Assembly: GCA_016744395.1 (NCBI GenBank)
Contig: JADGEK010000019.1
Location: forward strand, 15,224-62,563
DNA from: Gammaproteobacteria bacterium
Lineage (GTDB): Bacteria > Pseudomonadota > Gammaproteobacteria > GRL18
DNA: 47,340 nucleotides
Direction of reading: 5' to 3'
In this document: positions 32,901-43,987 of the stretch, piece by piece
Layout of the letters: each line of letters begins with the position of its first letter
Position numbering within the stretch: position 1 is the stretch's first letter
Position numbers and translations under genes: made by a program
The notes under the pieces: model-generated
Told to the model about the DNA's origin: nothing
What the model saw: only the letters and a program-made list of their open reading frames with translations
Database searches by the model: none

Positions 32901-35606
32901 TTAACCGCATTTATCTTGCTGATTCACAATTAAGTTGCTTGATAATCCTGGAAACGCGCTAATCACTGACATAAGAACTGCCGCGACATAGGGTAATGAT
33001 TGCACTAACAATACAATAAACCATAACATCAAATCCAGATCATTCAGTGAAAAAATAAAGTAAATTGTACCTGCTGCAATCCACAGTAATGACATAATGA
33101 CTGTTTCTTCCAACGCTGCTCCAACGGCTTGAAATAATGCCACGGATTCTTCCATTTTTGGTGTTCTCAAAAACGGACGACCCGTGGTAAAGAGTCCCAG
33201 CCACATGGCTTTGGCTATTGTGTGAGACAGAGCGAGTCCAGAAATAGCTGCAGCGACCGTTTGGCGTAATGTCACGACAATATTGACACCCCGATAGAGA
33301 TAAAACAGTTTTAGTATTTTAAATACAAACAGGCTAAGAGGTAAAATTGAAAATATCACCAGTGGTGGTGCAATGTGTTCGGGAGCCACAACCATTGCGA
33401 CAGTCCACAGTATTGCAGCCAGGTTGAATAGTAAATTGATTCCGTCAGCAAGCCAGGGTAACCAGCCAGCAATGAAGTGATAGCGTTGTCCGGAAGATAA
33501 TTGACTTTTTGCTTGACCAGACAGTTTGCCCCAATGGTGGCGCATGATTTGCATCGCACCATAAGCCCATCGGAAGCGCTGGTTTTTATAATCCACAAAA
33601 GTATCAGGCATTAAACCTTTACCATAACTCTTGGGGCTATAAACCGCCTCATGACCTGCAGAAAAAATCATTAAACCTAATTCGGCATCTTCAGTAATGG
33701 TCTTTTCACTCCAGCCACCCACTTCTTCTAAAACTGTTTTTCTGACCATGGTCATTGTACCGTGTTGAATAATGGCATTGCGCTCATTTCGTGTCACCAT
33801 GCCAATGTAGAAAAAGCCTCGATATTCAGAAAAACACATGGCTTTAAAGGCATTTTCATGAAGATCTCGATAATCTTGAGGTGATTGAACGATGGCCACT
33901 TCTGGACGGGAAAACTGGGGAACCAAATCTTTTAACCAATCGGGAGTAACGCAATAATCACTGTCAATGACGGCAATGACTTCGGCTTCTTGTGCGGTCT
34001 TTTCTAAAGCAAAATTCAGAGCACCTGACTTAAAGCCAGAAAGTGGATCTTTGTGATAAAACTTAAATCGCTCACCCAACTGCACACAATGAGCCTCAAC
34101 GGGTTGCCAAACTAAAGGATCTTTAGTGTTATTATCAATGACGATAACTTCAAAATTTTTGTAATCCAATTCAGACAGAGCATTGAGGGTTGAAATCATC
34201 ATGTCAGGTGGTTCGTTATAAGCGGGTACATGAACAGAGACAAAAGGCAGTTCAATATCATCACTATCAAGGGCTAGCAGCTCACGACGTTTTTCTTTTA
34301 TCCAGAGTGTTTCAGCCCATTCATGAGCTTCAATTAACAAGACGATGGCAACACCGACCATACCAAAAGCAAGTACGATTCCAACTAAAATAGTTGAGAG
34401 AGTCATGTACTGGTCAACATAATCATAAATAATCCAGACAATGACCGTTGAGAGAATGAAAGCGATAAGTGCCAGAAAGCTACGACCTGAGTGACTCAAT
34501 GTTTTGGCGTCAATGGATAGCATTAAAAAGAAAATAATGGCAAACAAGACCGAAAGGCCTGCTAAAAAATCCCATTGTGGTATCTCAATAATGGGCTTGG
34601 TAAATTCAAATTTAGTTTGGCGTTCCACATCATAAACGCCCCAATAGGCTCCAATAGAACCTTCAACTTCTAATTTCCAGGGTTGATCAAAGGCTTCCAT
34701 CAAGTAATAGATATAATTATTTTTTTCTGCCGTGTGCAGAAAACGACGTAAAAAAGTGGCTTCGTTGGCTTCAGAAGCAATTGATTCCTTTTGAGTTCGA
34801 CCATTGCTGGGCCAGCCAACTTCCGCAATGATAATGGGTTTTCCTGGAAATAAGTGTTTCAGGTGTGCCATGCGGTTTTCAATATGTCCCACCGCATTAT
34901 CCAGCGAGATCCCTTCCCAAAATGGCAACATATGCACTGCGATATAATCCACATGCTTCACTAATTCAGGGTATTTTACCCAGATATGCCAGGGTTCAGC
35001 GGTACTGACGGGCATGCCAAGTTCTGCTCGCACATGATCAAGGTGTGCGATCAAATGTCCAATGGGTAAGTCTTTGCGCAATAACACTTCATTGCCAACT
35101 AATACGCGAACCACATTGCGGCGATTATCATCGGCAATACGAATTAATGTTTCGACTTCTTGTGAGTTTCTTTGTTGATTTTTATCTAGCCAGCCACCTA
35201 AGGCAACGTTTAAGTCATACTTGCGGGCAATTTCTGGGATCTTGCCCAGTGTTGAATGAATGCTATAAGTTCGAATGGCGTGTGTTTTACCCGAAAGCAG
35301 CGCTATATCATCATTAATTTCTGCTTCCGTAGGGTAAAGATCTTTGCTGGGATCATGTTGGACACGTAAGGGTGAAAATGAAAATCCCTGTATTGTATCA
35401 GGCCATGGTGGTTCCATTTCAGGCCTGTTTGCCAGTGCCCAAAGACTGATCGTTAGTACTGCAATAACTAATGATATGATAATATTTGATAATCTCACCG
35501 TAGAAACGTCCATAATATTTGATGAAGCCAGATATTTTATCATTGCTTTTAATGATATAACGGATGTTGATCGCAAAACGTCTATTTTTAACACTATCAT
35601 CTTCAT
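32901..35606 (-). CDS. membrane GH17-GT2 beta-glucan synthase-like protein
   Basis: Large inner-membrane protein, 901 residues. A membrane helix at about 40-58 is followed by a GH17-type domain (about 70-345) with likely acid/base E173 (VLVGNEVLL) and nucleophile E262 (IIIAEVGWPSNG), then four or so membrane helices (350-425), a cytoplasmic GT2 domain with VPAYNEP, D548-S-D550, T638-E-D640 and Q676-RFRW680, and C-terminal membrane helices. This order matches NdvB-type beta-1,3-glucan synthases of Pseudomonas. The product is probably a cyclic or linear beta-glucan; linkage is inferred. The first ATG (35606) has a GAG close by; later ATGs lack ribosome sites, so the N-terminal about 35 residues are uncertain. 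Confidence 0.87.
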   Translation of the reverse strand: MKMIVLKIDVLRSTSVISLKAMIKYLASSNIMDVSTVRLSNIIISLVIAVLTISLWALANRPEMEPPWPDTIQGFSFSPLRVQHDPSKDLYPTEAEINDDIALLSGKTHAIRTYSIHSTLGKIPEIARKYDLNVALGGWLDKNQQRNSQEVETLIRIADDNRRNVVRVLVGNEVLLRKDLPIGHLIAHLDHVRAELGMPVSTAEPWHIWVKYPELVKHVDYIAVHMLPFWEGISLDNAVGHIENRMAHLKHLFPGKPIIIAEVGWPSNGRTQKESIASEANEATFLRRFLHTAEKNNYIYYLMEAFDQPWKLEVEGSIGAYWGVYDVERQTKFEFTKPIIEIPQWDFLAGLSVLFAIIFFLMLSIDAKTLSHSGRSFLALIAFILSTVIVWIIYDYVDQYMTLSTILVGIVLAFGMVGVAIVLLIEAHEWAETLWIKEKRRELLALDSDDIELPFVSVHVPAYNEPPDMMISTLNALSELDYKNFEVIVIDNNTKDPLVWQPVEAHCVQLGERFKFYHKDPLSGFKSGALNFALEKTAQEAEVIAVIDSDYCVTPDWLKDLVPQFSRPEVAIVQSPQDYRDLHENAFKAMCFSEYRGFFYIGMVTRNERNAIIQHGTMTMVRKTVLEEVGGWSEKTITEDAELGLMIFSAGHEAVYSPKSYGKGLMPDTFVDYKNQRFRWAYGAMQIMRHHWGKLSGQAKSQLSSGQRYHFIAGWLPWLADGINLLFNLAAILWTVAMVVAPEHIAPPLVIFSILPLSLFVFKILKLFYLYRGVNIVVTLRQTVAAAISGLALSHTIAKAMWLGLFTTGRPFLRTPKMEESVALFQAVGAALEETVIMSLLWIAAGTIYFIFSLNDLDLMLWFIVLLVQSLPYVAAVLMSVISAFPGLSSNLIVNQQDKCG

Positions 35607-35691
35607 TAGCTCTATAAATAATAGGTGATTATTAAATCTTAAATAATCAGTTTTCCCTTGAAATTTTAGTAAAATTCAGTTATTTTCAATC

Positions 35692-35777
35692 TGCTAGGGG
35701 TCCTCATTTTGTTCCATTTTTATGAGGCGAGAAACACCCTTTGAACCTGATCCGGTTCACACCGGCGTAGGAAAGCG
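35692..35777 (+). ncRNA. TPP riboswitch (THI element) ahead of thiC
   Basis: Conserved aptamer parts are present in order: GGGGTCC at 35697-35703, the hairpin CTCAT...ATGAG, GGCGAGAAACACCC, then TTGAACCTGATCCGG and CACCGGCGTAGGAAAGC. CTGAT and GCGTAGGAAAG are the pyrimidine and pyrophosphate pocket signatures. GCT (35693) and AGC (35776) can close P1. It precedes thiC by about 110 bases; expression would fall when TPP is high. Confidence 0.93.
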
Positions 35778-35868
35778 CTTTAATCTGTGTTGATGCAAAT
35801 AATTTGTTACTCATCGCTCGATTAGTCTTCATACGCCTGTTTTGTTTGATAGTTTTTTTAAAAGATAG

Positions 35869-37779
<1,911 letters not shown>

Positions 37780-37803
37780 TCTCTGACCTTTTCTTATCAT
37801 ATA

Positions 37804-37843
37804 AACGCCTCTATCTTTAATAAAGAAACTATCAAGAGGCGTT
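37804..37843 (+). terminator. probable thiC terminator
   Basis: Arms AACGCCTCT (37804-37812) and AGAGGCGTT (37835-37843) enclose a smaller hairpin TCTTTAATAAAGA. A pyrimidine-rich CTCTTCATTTTATTTT follows. It lies 25 bases after the thiC stop and before the DUF2333 gene. Confidence 0.7.
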
Positions 37844-37921
37844 CTCTTCATTTTATTTTCCATTGAACGACCTTAATTATTTGTTTTTATACTGAATACT
37901 GACACTGGATTTTGAAAAATA

Positions 37922-39013
37922 ATGCTTAATATTTTATTTGACTGGTTTGATAATGTTCAACAATATTTCGTCCGCTTGATTAAACTTTATCATGTGCAAA
38001 ATCTGAAAGAGAAAGGCATTATTTGGTCGATTGGCTTGTTAATTGTCACTTTATTGGTTGTCTGGTTAATTCTTGCATTTTTATGGAGTCGTGAACCTGC
38101 TTTGTTTGATGTGCGTGAACAAACTCAATCAGTTATCGATGAACTTAATGAAACATCTGCTCAACAACATAAAGTGGTTGTTGGCGCGACCACAACGGCC
38201 ACAGTGATTAACATCAGCAGAACTCTATTGAATAAGCCTGGAGGATACTTAAGTAATGATGTTACGCCTCCAGGGATTTTTCTGGATAATATTCCCAACT
38301 GGGAATATGGTGTGTTAGTTCAAATTAGAGACATGTCACGGGTGCTGAGAAATGATTTCAGTATGTCACAATCGACTTCAACAGAAGACAAAGATCTGAA
38401 TCTTGCAGAACCTTCATTTAACAATGATGCCAATAAATGGCTTTGGCCTGCCTCTGAGAGTAAATATCAGGAGGGAATTGACTATCTGTACCGCTATTTA
38501 GAGCGTCTAGTGGACATGGAAAAGCCCAACGCCCAGTTTTATGCCCGTGCGGATAACCTGGTTGACTGGTTGCAGGTTGTGGAAAAACGTCTTGGCAGCT
38601 TATCACAAAGGTTAAGTGCCAGTGTCGGTCAAGAAAGAATTAATACGGACTTGGCAGGCGATGCTCAGGCACAACAAGCGACATCTACGCCTGATAATTT
38701 ATTGATTAAAACATCGTGGTTTGAAATTGATGATGTATTTTATGAAGCAAGAGGAGCAGCCTGGGGACTGGTACATTTACTTCATGCAGTAGAGACGGAT
38801 TTTGGCCCTGTTTTGAAAAAGAAAAATGCTTTATTGAGCCTGAGGCAAATTATTCGAGAGTTGGAAGCGACTCAAAATCCTATTTGGAGTCCCATTATTT
38901 TAAATGGCAGTGGTTTTGGTATGACTGCAAACCATTCATTAGTGATGGCATCCTATATTTCAAGAGCCAATGCGGCTATTATTGATCTAAAACGGCTTTT
39001 ACAGGATGGTTAA
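37922..39013 (+). CDS. DUF2333 family membrane protein
   Basis: Conserved gammaproteobacterial protein of unknown function, 363 residues. There is one membrane helix at about 33-54 (IIWSIGLLIVTLLVVWLILAF), then a long soluble, presumably periplasmic, part. The signature block GGYLSNDVTPPGIFLDNIPN followed by WEYGVLVQIRDMSRVLRNDF identifies the family. The C-terminal part contains GAAWGLVHLLHAVETDF and ISRANAAIIDLKRLL. It follows the thiC terminator, so it probably has its own promoter in the 140-base gap. No operon partner. Confidence 0.88.
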   Translation: MLNILFDWFDNVQQYFVRLIKLYHVQNLKEKGIIWSIGLLIVTLLVVWLILAFLWSREPALFDVREQTQSVIDELNETSAQQHKVVVGATTTATVINISRTLLNKPGGYLSNDVTPPGIFLDNIPNWEYGVLVQIRDMSRVLRNDFSMSQSTSTEDKDLNLAEPSFNNDANKWLWPASESKYQEGIDYLYRYLERLVDMEKPNAQFYARADNLVDWLQVVEKRLGSLSQRLSASVGQERINTDLAGDAQAQQATSTPDNLLIKTSWFEIDDVFYEARGAAWGLVHLLHAVETDFGPVLKKKNALLSLRQIIRELEATQNPIWSPIILNGSGFGMTANHSLVMASYISRANAAIIDLKRLLQDG

Positions 39014-39146
39014 AAAATAAAAATTCGTCTGATTTGATTCAGGTGTCCTCATTGTGAATGGGGTCTACTGACTTATACATCGCCGATATAAGTATAATGA
39101 GCATACAGTCTCTAGCTATAGAGCACTATCTTTTTAAAGTTGTTGC

Positions 39147-39608
39147 TTAGAAAAAACCAGGGATACTTTCAGACCAGCCCGACTCATTAAACAGAATAAG
39201 ATACAATGTTTCATCCCATTCATGCCCCCAAGGGCCAGTCTTAATCAAGTGTTTGCTATAACCTCTTTGGACTCCAGGAGGTATAAATCCAAAAGGGATA
39301 CTATTAATCAAAAGGGCAACAGAACGTCCGTCAGGACTCCATTTAAATTCAAAAATATCAGACTGTAATGGCGTAAATTCAGCGTGGGCATGGGCATAAC
39401 TTGTAACTGCCGGGGGAGAAGATGTTCTAAACTGAGAGATTTCTGATTCTTTGGGCGCTTTAATACGGTTATAGATCCAGCAGTCAGCAACGACGACAGG
39501 GCTATTGGGCTTTGTCAGGTACAGCCAGGCTGAATGCCCATGATCTTCAAATCGAGCTTCTTTATTGGAGAGTGGATTTTTCTCACATAATACGGTGCTT
39601 TTTTTCAT
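39147..39608 (-). CDS. uncharacterised conserved protein
   Basis: A 153-residue protein that I cannot assign to a named family. It has no signal peptide or membrane helix. Visible features are HSAWLYLTKP, VADCWIYNRIKAP, FKWSPDGRSVALLINSIPFG (which resembles a single beta-propeller blade) and RGYSKHLIKTGPWGHEWDE. I have the impression of similar lone proteins in cyanobacteria and other bacteria, without function. It lies between the DUF2333 gene and moaC and shares the strand of moaC, 70 bases downstream of it. Confidence 0.65.
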   Translation of the reverse strand: MKKSTVLCEKNPLSNKEARFEDHGHSAWLYLTKPNSPVVVADCWIYNRIKAPKESEISQFRTSSPPAVTSYAHAHAEFTPLQSDIFEFKWSPDGRSVALLINSIPFGFIPPGVQRGYSKHLIKTGPWGHEWDETLYLILFNESGWSESIPGFF

Positions 39609-39677
39609 CTTTAATTTGAATGCCTTAAGCTAAGCATAAGATGAAATTCAGATATGGTGAGTGTGTTAGAAAAAGCT

Positions 39678-40172
39678 TTAAACATGAGCTCCGTCTCTTT
39701 CGCTTATCCAGTGACCTGATTTTCCACCTTCTTTTTCTAAAAGGCGTATGTTGCCCATGACCATTCCACGGTCCACTGCTTTACACATGTCATAGATGGT
39801 GAGCAGGGCAATTTGGCTTGCTGTTAATGCTTCCATTTCAACGCCTGTTTTACCATCGGTTTCAACCGTACAGAGACAGATGACTTTATTCTCAGCTTCA
39901 ATGATATTGAGTTCTAGGTCAACATGAGTGAGCGCAAGAGGATGGCATAAAGGAATAAGATTAGAGGTTTGTTTGGCTGCCATAATACCAGCAATTCGCG
40001 CTATGCCTAAGACATCGCCTTTTTTATGCGTGCCTGAGACAATAAGTGCCAGTGTTTCTGGCAACATAGTAATCTCACCCTCAGTGACGGCACGGCGGTG
40101 AGTAATTTCTTTTGCACCCACATCGACCATGTGAGCTTCACCCTTAGTATTAAAATGTGTTAGTTTGTTCAT
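39678..40172 (-). CDS. moaC: cyclic pyranopterin monophosphate synthase MoaC
   Basis: Second enzyme of molybdopterin synthesis, converting the MoaA product to cPMP. The 164 residues contain [40 protein letters not shown] and [18 protein letters not shown], which hold the family active-site His, Asp and Lys. AAAGG stands five bases ahead of the ATG at 40172. It is divergent from moaDE, with a structured spacer between. moaA and moaB are not in the window. Confidence 0.97.
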   Translation of the reverse strand: MNKLTHFNTKGEAHMVDVGAKEITHRRAVTEGEITMLPETLALIVSGTHKKGDVLGIARIAGIMAAKQTSNLIPLCHPLALTHVDLELNIIEAENKVICLCTVETDGKTGVEMEALTASQIALLTIYDMCKAVDRGMVMGNIRLLEKEGGKSGHWISERDGAHV

Positions 40173-40368
40173 AAGCCTTTAGTGAAAATTAGAAATTATA
40201 ATTCAAAGTATAAGTCTAATGCTGAAAGATCTTTTGATTAAAAGAGACCAGGAACACGTATAAGTATCAAAATATCGTATAATTATAAGTAATTTCGTTT
40301 AGTGTTTCTTAAACATTTGCTGATTAGAAGCATTTATTATTGGTATATTAGAAAATTATACTAAATTT

Positions 40369-40391
40369 AGAGAGCTTAATCCTCTCTTTTT
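40369..40391 (+). terminator. terminator-like hairpin in the moaD leader
   Basis: AGAGAG (40369-40374) and CTCTCT (40382-40387) around a seven-base loop, followed by a T-run (CTTTTTTATT). It lies about 50 bases upstream of the moaD start, so it may act as an attenuator rather than end an upstream gene; none is on this strand. Confidence 0.5.
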
Positions 40392-40399
40392 TATTCTTG

Positions 40400-40427
40400 T
40401 CAGGATTGAGGCTGACTTTAGTCCTGA
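40400..40427 (+). promoter_or_regulatory. hairpin next to the moaD ribosome site
   Basis: TCAGGA (40400-40405) and TCCTGA (40422-40427) form a stem just before GAGGTAA (40433-40439), the moaD ribosome site. Together with the preceding terminator-like hairpin it suggests leader control of moaDE. It does not resemble the published Moco motif in any way I can recognise. Confidence 0.4.
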
Positions 40428-40441
40428 ATTGTGAGGTAAGT

Positions 40442-40687
40442 ATGGGTATCCACGTTAAATTTTTTGCCAGCATGAGAGATCTGATGGGTGATGACCGCGA
40501 TATTGAAAGTGAAATTATAAAAGAAAAAGCATTAAATACCGTTGATGATATCTGGAATTATTGTGCTGAGGGTAAAGAACGTTCTGCAAATGTGTTGATT
40601 GCTGTGAATATGGATTATGTTAATGGCCAATCTCAGATTAAAGAAGGTGATGAAGTAGCCTTTTTTCCACCAGTCACTGGAGGTTGA
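40442..40687 (+). CDS. moaD: molybdopterin synthase small subunit MoaD
   Basis: Ubiquitin-like sulfur carrier, 81 residues, whose C-terminal Gly-Gly (FFPPVTGG) is thiocarboxylated to donate sulfur to cPMP. It begins MGIHVKFFASMRDLMG. The start is the ATG at 40442 because GAGGTAA stands at 40433-40439; an earlier frame start at 40397 would overlap the leader hairpin and adds residues foreign to the family. It is followed immediately by moaE. Confidence 0.95.
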   Translation: MGIHVKFFASMRDLMGDDRDIESEIIKEKALNTVDDIWNYCAEGKERSANVLIAVNMDYVNGQSQIKEGDEVAFFPPVTGG

Positions 40688-40689
40688 GC

Positions 40690-41133
40690 ATGAAAATTAT
40701 CATCGATTCTTCCCCGTTTGATCCCTGGCGCATTTTAGATGAGTACCAGAAGAACATGCCAAAACTGGATGGTCAATATGGTGCAACCGCTGTTTTTGTG
40801 GGCACAATGCGTGATTTTAATGAAGGTGATAATGTCTCAGAAATGTTTTTAGAGCATTACCCTGGTATGACTGAAAGGCACCTGGAAAATATCTGTCAGC
40901 AAGCGACGGGTGAATATCAATTATTAGAGAGTTTAGTCGTGCATCGTGTGGGGGTAATCAAACCCAATGATCCAATTGTTTTAGTGGCTGTTTGGACTGC
41001 TCATCGAAAACAGGCTTTTGAAGCTTGTCGGGAAATTATGGAAGACTTGAAATCAAAGGCTCCTTTTTGGAAAAAAGAACAACTCAATGGCGGAAAAGAT
41101 CGTTGGGTGGATAAAAATACGAAAGGATATTAG
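40690..41133 (+). CDS. moaE: molybdopterin synthase large subunit MoaE
   Basis: Catalytic subunit that, with MoaD, inserts the dithiolene sulfurs. The 147 residues contain ATAVFVGTMRDFNEGD, LEHYPGMTE, HRVGVIKPND and APFWKKEQ with the active-site lysines. The start ATG at 40690 follows GGAGG (40679-40683), two bases after the moaD stop; a TTG at 40684 overlaps that stop and is not used. A Rho-independent terminator follows at 41182-41208. Confidence 0.96.
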   Translation: MKIIIDSSPFDPWRILDEYQKNMPKLDGQYGATAVFVGTMRDFNEGDNVSEMFLEHYPGMTERHLENICQQATGEYQLLESLVVHRVGVIKPNDPIVLVAVWTAHRKQAFEACREIMEDLKSKAPFWKKEQLNGGKDRWVDKNTKGY

Positions 41134-41181
41134 TACTTCAACTCATAAGTTTGGCTGGTAATATGTTTGTCAACTCAGAAT

Positions 41182-41208
41182 AGGCAAGGCTATATTCTTG
41201 CCTTTTTT
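41182..41208 (+). terminator. Rho-independent terminator of moaDE
   Basis: Stem AGGCAAG (41182-41188) and CTTGCCT (41197-41203) with an eight-base loop and TTTTTT directly after. It is the clearest terminator in the window and ends the plus-strand moaDE unit. Confidence 0.9.
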
Positions 41209-41235
41209 ATGAAAAAATAACGGCTATAAACCACG

Positions 41236-41652
41236 TTATAAATAGTGTCTCCAGGATTCAGGTCTGTGGTCTCTGCAGTCACATAGTTTTTTCTTTTTGG
41301 GTCTTAAATAAATGACATCACTACAGTGCTTATCATGAACTTCCTCAATAAGGCGTTCTTTTTTAGTATTTTCTCGTGATGCTTCTTCGCAATAAAAAAC
41401 AATGCTTCGTTTTATTTTTGCCAGAATTGAATTATTCAGATGAAAGCCTTCAAAGCGTAAGACATCTTCAATTTCTTCCAGGGTTATTTGATTGAGATTG
41501 TATGCTATTTTGATATGATGATGATCAAGTACATGGGACATTAAAACGCCATGCAGATCATTAATAATAAATACCGCTGAGTGTGCCTGATCAGTATCGG
41601 CATGCAGAGAGCAGAAATGAATTTCTCGGTGCTTTACAACTTGTTGACTCAT
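41236..41652 (-). CDS. uncharacterised protein with HMA-like fold pattern
   Basis: A 138-residue protein not assigned to a named family. The middle shows the alternating pattern of a heavy-metal-associated/ferredoxin-like domain (AVFIINDLHGVLMSHVLDHH, then HIKIAYNLNQITLEEIEDVL), but the usual CxxC metal site is missing; several histidines (LDHHHIKI) stand nearby. The C-terminal tail is basic and has Cys/His (KKKKLCDCRDHRPESW). The start is the ATG at 41652, preceded by the strong ribosome site GGGGGAGG; a frame extending to 41688 would put that site inside the gene. It converges with moaE. Confidence 0.7.
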   Translation of the reverse strand: MSQQVVKHREIHFCSLHADTDQAHSAVFIINDLHGVLMSHVLDHHHIKIAYNLNQITLEEIEDVLRFEGFHLNNSILAKIKRSIVFYCEEASRENTKKERLIEEVHDKHCSDVIYLRPKKKKLCDCRDHRPESWRHYL

Positions 41653-41891
41653 CTTGGTCCTCCCCCAATTGTTACAAACAAAAGCCATTTCACCAAAATT
41701 AGAGTTGTGTGTTTTATTATTATATTTAGGTTGTTTGTGGCTTAGTAACTTCTGTTCAAGAATAATCCGTATAGAATAAAAAGTACAGTCTTAGCTCCGT
41801 TTAAAAAGCTATAGTGACTATTCTATGCTTTGAAACTGAACAAGAACATAGAAAATAACCCTATAAAGTATAGTATTTTCCCAGTCAAAAA

Positions 41892-42782
41892 TTATTCAAG
41901 GTTGAAAGCTCTTTGAGCAATGGTAACACGGGGTAGTCCACTTAGATCCTTTAGAGTCTTGATTTTATAGAAATTTTGAGTTTGAAATAGAGTCTGAACG
42001 GCTTCAGCTTGATTATAGCCATGCTCAAACAACAGCCATCCACCCTGCTTCAGAAAGTGATGGCTTTGAACAATAATTTCTTTGATATCGGCTAATCCAT
42101 TATCGTTAGAGATCAGTGCAGTTAATGGTTCATAACGCCTGACATTGGTTTCTAAATGGGGATCATTCTCAGCAATATAGGGTGGATTTGAGACAATAAT
42201 ATCAAATAGCTGCTCAGGAATGCCTTTGAACCAGTGAGACTGACAAAAAGAAACATTGCCCAGCTTGAATTTAGAAGCATTTTCTTTGGCAGTGTGAAGA
42301 GCCTGTGTGCTAATGTCTGTAGCGAGAAGTTTGCTCTTCTCTCGCTCGGCTGCAATGGCCAGTGCTATTGCGCCACTGCCAGTGCCTAAATCTAAAATGG
42401 ATTGCATATCATCTGTAGGGATTTTTTCCAAAGCACACTCGACCAGAAGCTCGGTTTCAGGGCGGGGGATTAATGTCTCAGGCGTAACATCAAGGGTGAA
42501 GGACCAGAAATCTTTAGTACCTGTGATATAAGCAATGGGCATTCCTTGAGAACGTAAATCAAGATAATGCTGAAATTGATTGATTTGTTCAAGAGTGAGC
42601 TCGCTTTCAGGCCAGGTTAACAACCAGGTTTTTGTATAGAGCTTGTCGGACTTATAATCAGAGCCATCATTTAAGACTTTCAGTAAGAGTATCTCACTGT
42701 CGAGTCTAGGACTGCCACTGTCACTAAGCGTTCTGATTCCAAACTGCAGGGTTTCAATAATGGTGGTACTAGTTTGTGACAT
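41892..42782 (-). CDS. prmC: peptide chain release factor glutamine methyltransferase PrmC
   Basis: Methylates the glutamine of the GGQ motif in RF1 and RF2. The 296 residues have the substrate-binding N-terminal helical domain, MPIAYITGTKDFW, LIPRPETELLVE, the SAM loop ILDLGTGSGAIALAIA and the catalytic NPPY (IVSNPPYIAEND). It lies 43 bases downstream of prfA, whose product it modifies. The roughly 200 bases beyond its stop hold only a long-loop inverted repeat (41821-41853). Confidence 0.96.
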   Translation of the reverse strand: MSQTSTTIIETLQFGIRTLSDSGSPRLDSEILLLKVLNDGSDYKSDKLYTKTWLLTWPESELTLEQINQFQHYLDLRSQGMPIAYITGTKDFWSFTLDVTPETLIPRPETELLVECALEKIPTDDMQSILDLGTGSGAIALAIAAEREKSKLLATDISTQALHTAKENASKFKLGNVSFCQSHWFKGIPEQLFDIIVSNPPYIAENDPHLETNVRRYEPLTALISNDNGLADIKEIIVQSHHFLKQGGWLLFEHGYNQAEAVQTLFQTQNFYKIKTLKDLSGLPRVTIAQRAFNLE

Positions 42783-42825
42783 AATTCTACATTGAAATTG
42801 AAAGGTGACCTACTGGATACAGTTG

Positions 42826-43911
42826 TTATTCTTCTGCCATAGAAGCCAGAAGCTCAGCCTGGTATTCACTCAGTAGTGGATCAATAATAGAGCCTAAATC
42901 ACCATTCATGACTTCTTCAAGTTTGTATAAAGTCAAATTAATACGATGATCGGTGACTCGGCCTTGTGGGAAATTATAGGTTCTTATGCGCTCACTGCGA
43001 TCGCCACTACCCACCTGTAACTTTCGATCGGCGGCTTGCTCTGATTGTTGTTTGTCGCGTTCTGCTGCTGTAATGCGGGATGACAACATTGACATGGCTT
43101 TGGCCTTATTTTTATGTTGTGAACGCTCTTCCTGGCATTCTACTACGACGCCTGTTGGTATATGTGTGAGTCGAATGGCTGAATCGGTTTTGTTTACGTG
43201 CTGCCCACCCGCACCTGACGCTCGAAATGTATCAATACGCAAATCCTTTGAATTAATCTCAATGGCTTCAACTTCATCCACTTCAGGGATAATAGCGACA
43301 GTACAGGCAGAAGTGTGAACACGACCTTGAGATTCTGTTTCAGGCACTCGTTGGACTCGATGAGCGCCAGACTCAAATTTAAGTTTTGAAAAAGCCCCCT
43401 GGCCGACTACGCGAGCCACAATTTCTTTGTAACCACCATGATCGCCAGTATTTTCTGTTAGGATCTCAATTGTCCACTTTTGAGATTCGGCATATCTGCT
43501 GTACATTTTAAACAAATCACCAGAAAAAATAGCCGCTTCATCGCCACCAGTGCCTGCCCGAACTTCCAGATAAATATTATTGGCATCATTGGGATCTTTA
43601 GGTAAGAGCATCTTTTGCAACTCAAGGGACAAGAGTTCTTGTTGCTGTTTGCCTTCTTTGAGTTCTTCTTCAGCCATTTCTTTCATATCAGGATCGTTGT
43701 CATCCAGCATTTCTGTTGCAGATTCAATGGTATCAACCGCTTCGCGGTATTGGCCAAAGCATTCAACCAATGGGCCGAGTTCTGCATATTCTTTTGAAAG
43801 TTCCCGAAATTTGTTCTGATCAGCCATTACTTCCTGTTGAGAAAGCAATATTGCAATTTCTTCATAACGTTCAGAAAGTGTTTCAAGTTTGTTTTGTATC
43901 GAGGGTTTCAA
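42826..43911 (-). CDS. prfA: peptide chain release factor 1
   Basis: Terminates translation at UAA and UAG. The 361 residues have the stop-codon-reading PxT motif ([10 protein letters not shown]) and the catalytic GGQ ([13 protein letters not shown]). The initiation codon appears to be TTG (complement of 43909-43911): the protein then starts [12 protein letters not shown], which lines up with E. coli RF1 MKPSI; no ATG is available. No good ribosome site precedes it, so translation may be coupled to hemA, 76 bases upstream. The order hemA-prfA-prmC is standard in Gammaproteobacteria. Confidence 0.97.
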   Translation of the reverse strand: MKPSIQNKLETLSERYEEIAILLSQQEVMADQNKFRELSKEYAELGPLVECFGQYREAVDTIESATEMLDDNDPDMKEMAEEELKEGKQQQELLSLELQKMLLPKDPNDANNIYLEVRAGTGGDEAAIFSGDLFKMYSRYAESQKWTIEILTENTGDHGGYKEIVARVVGQGAFSKLKFESGAHRVQRVPETESQGRVHTSACTVAIIPEVDEVEAIEINSKDLRIDTFRASGAGGQHVNKTDSAIRLTHIPTGVVVECQEERSQHKNKAKAMSMLSSRITAAERDKQQSEQAADRKLQVGSGDRSERIRTYNFPQGRVTDHRINLTLYKLEEVMNGDLGSIIDPLLSEYQAELLASMAEE

Positions 43912-43987
43912 GGGAATACTCTTAGCTATTAAATGGACTGGATGACTGCGATTTTATTAGATGGTATTGATTAATCGTTGAATTAAT

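Noticed and set aside
41821-41853. Inverted repeat TTCTATG...CATAGAA downstream of prmC
   Set aside because: Only seven bases with a 19-base loop in AT-rich sequence and no T-run; likely by chance.
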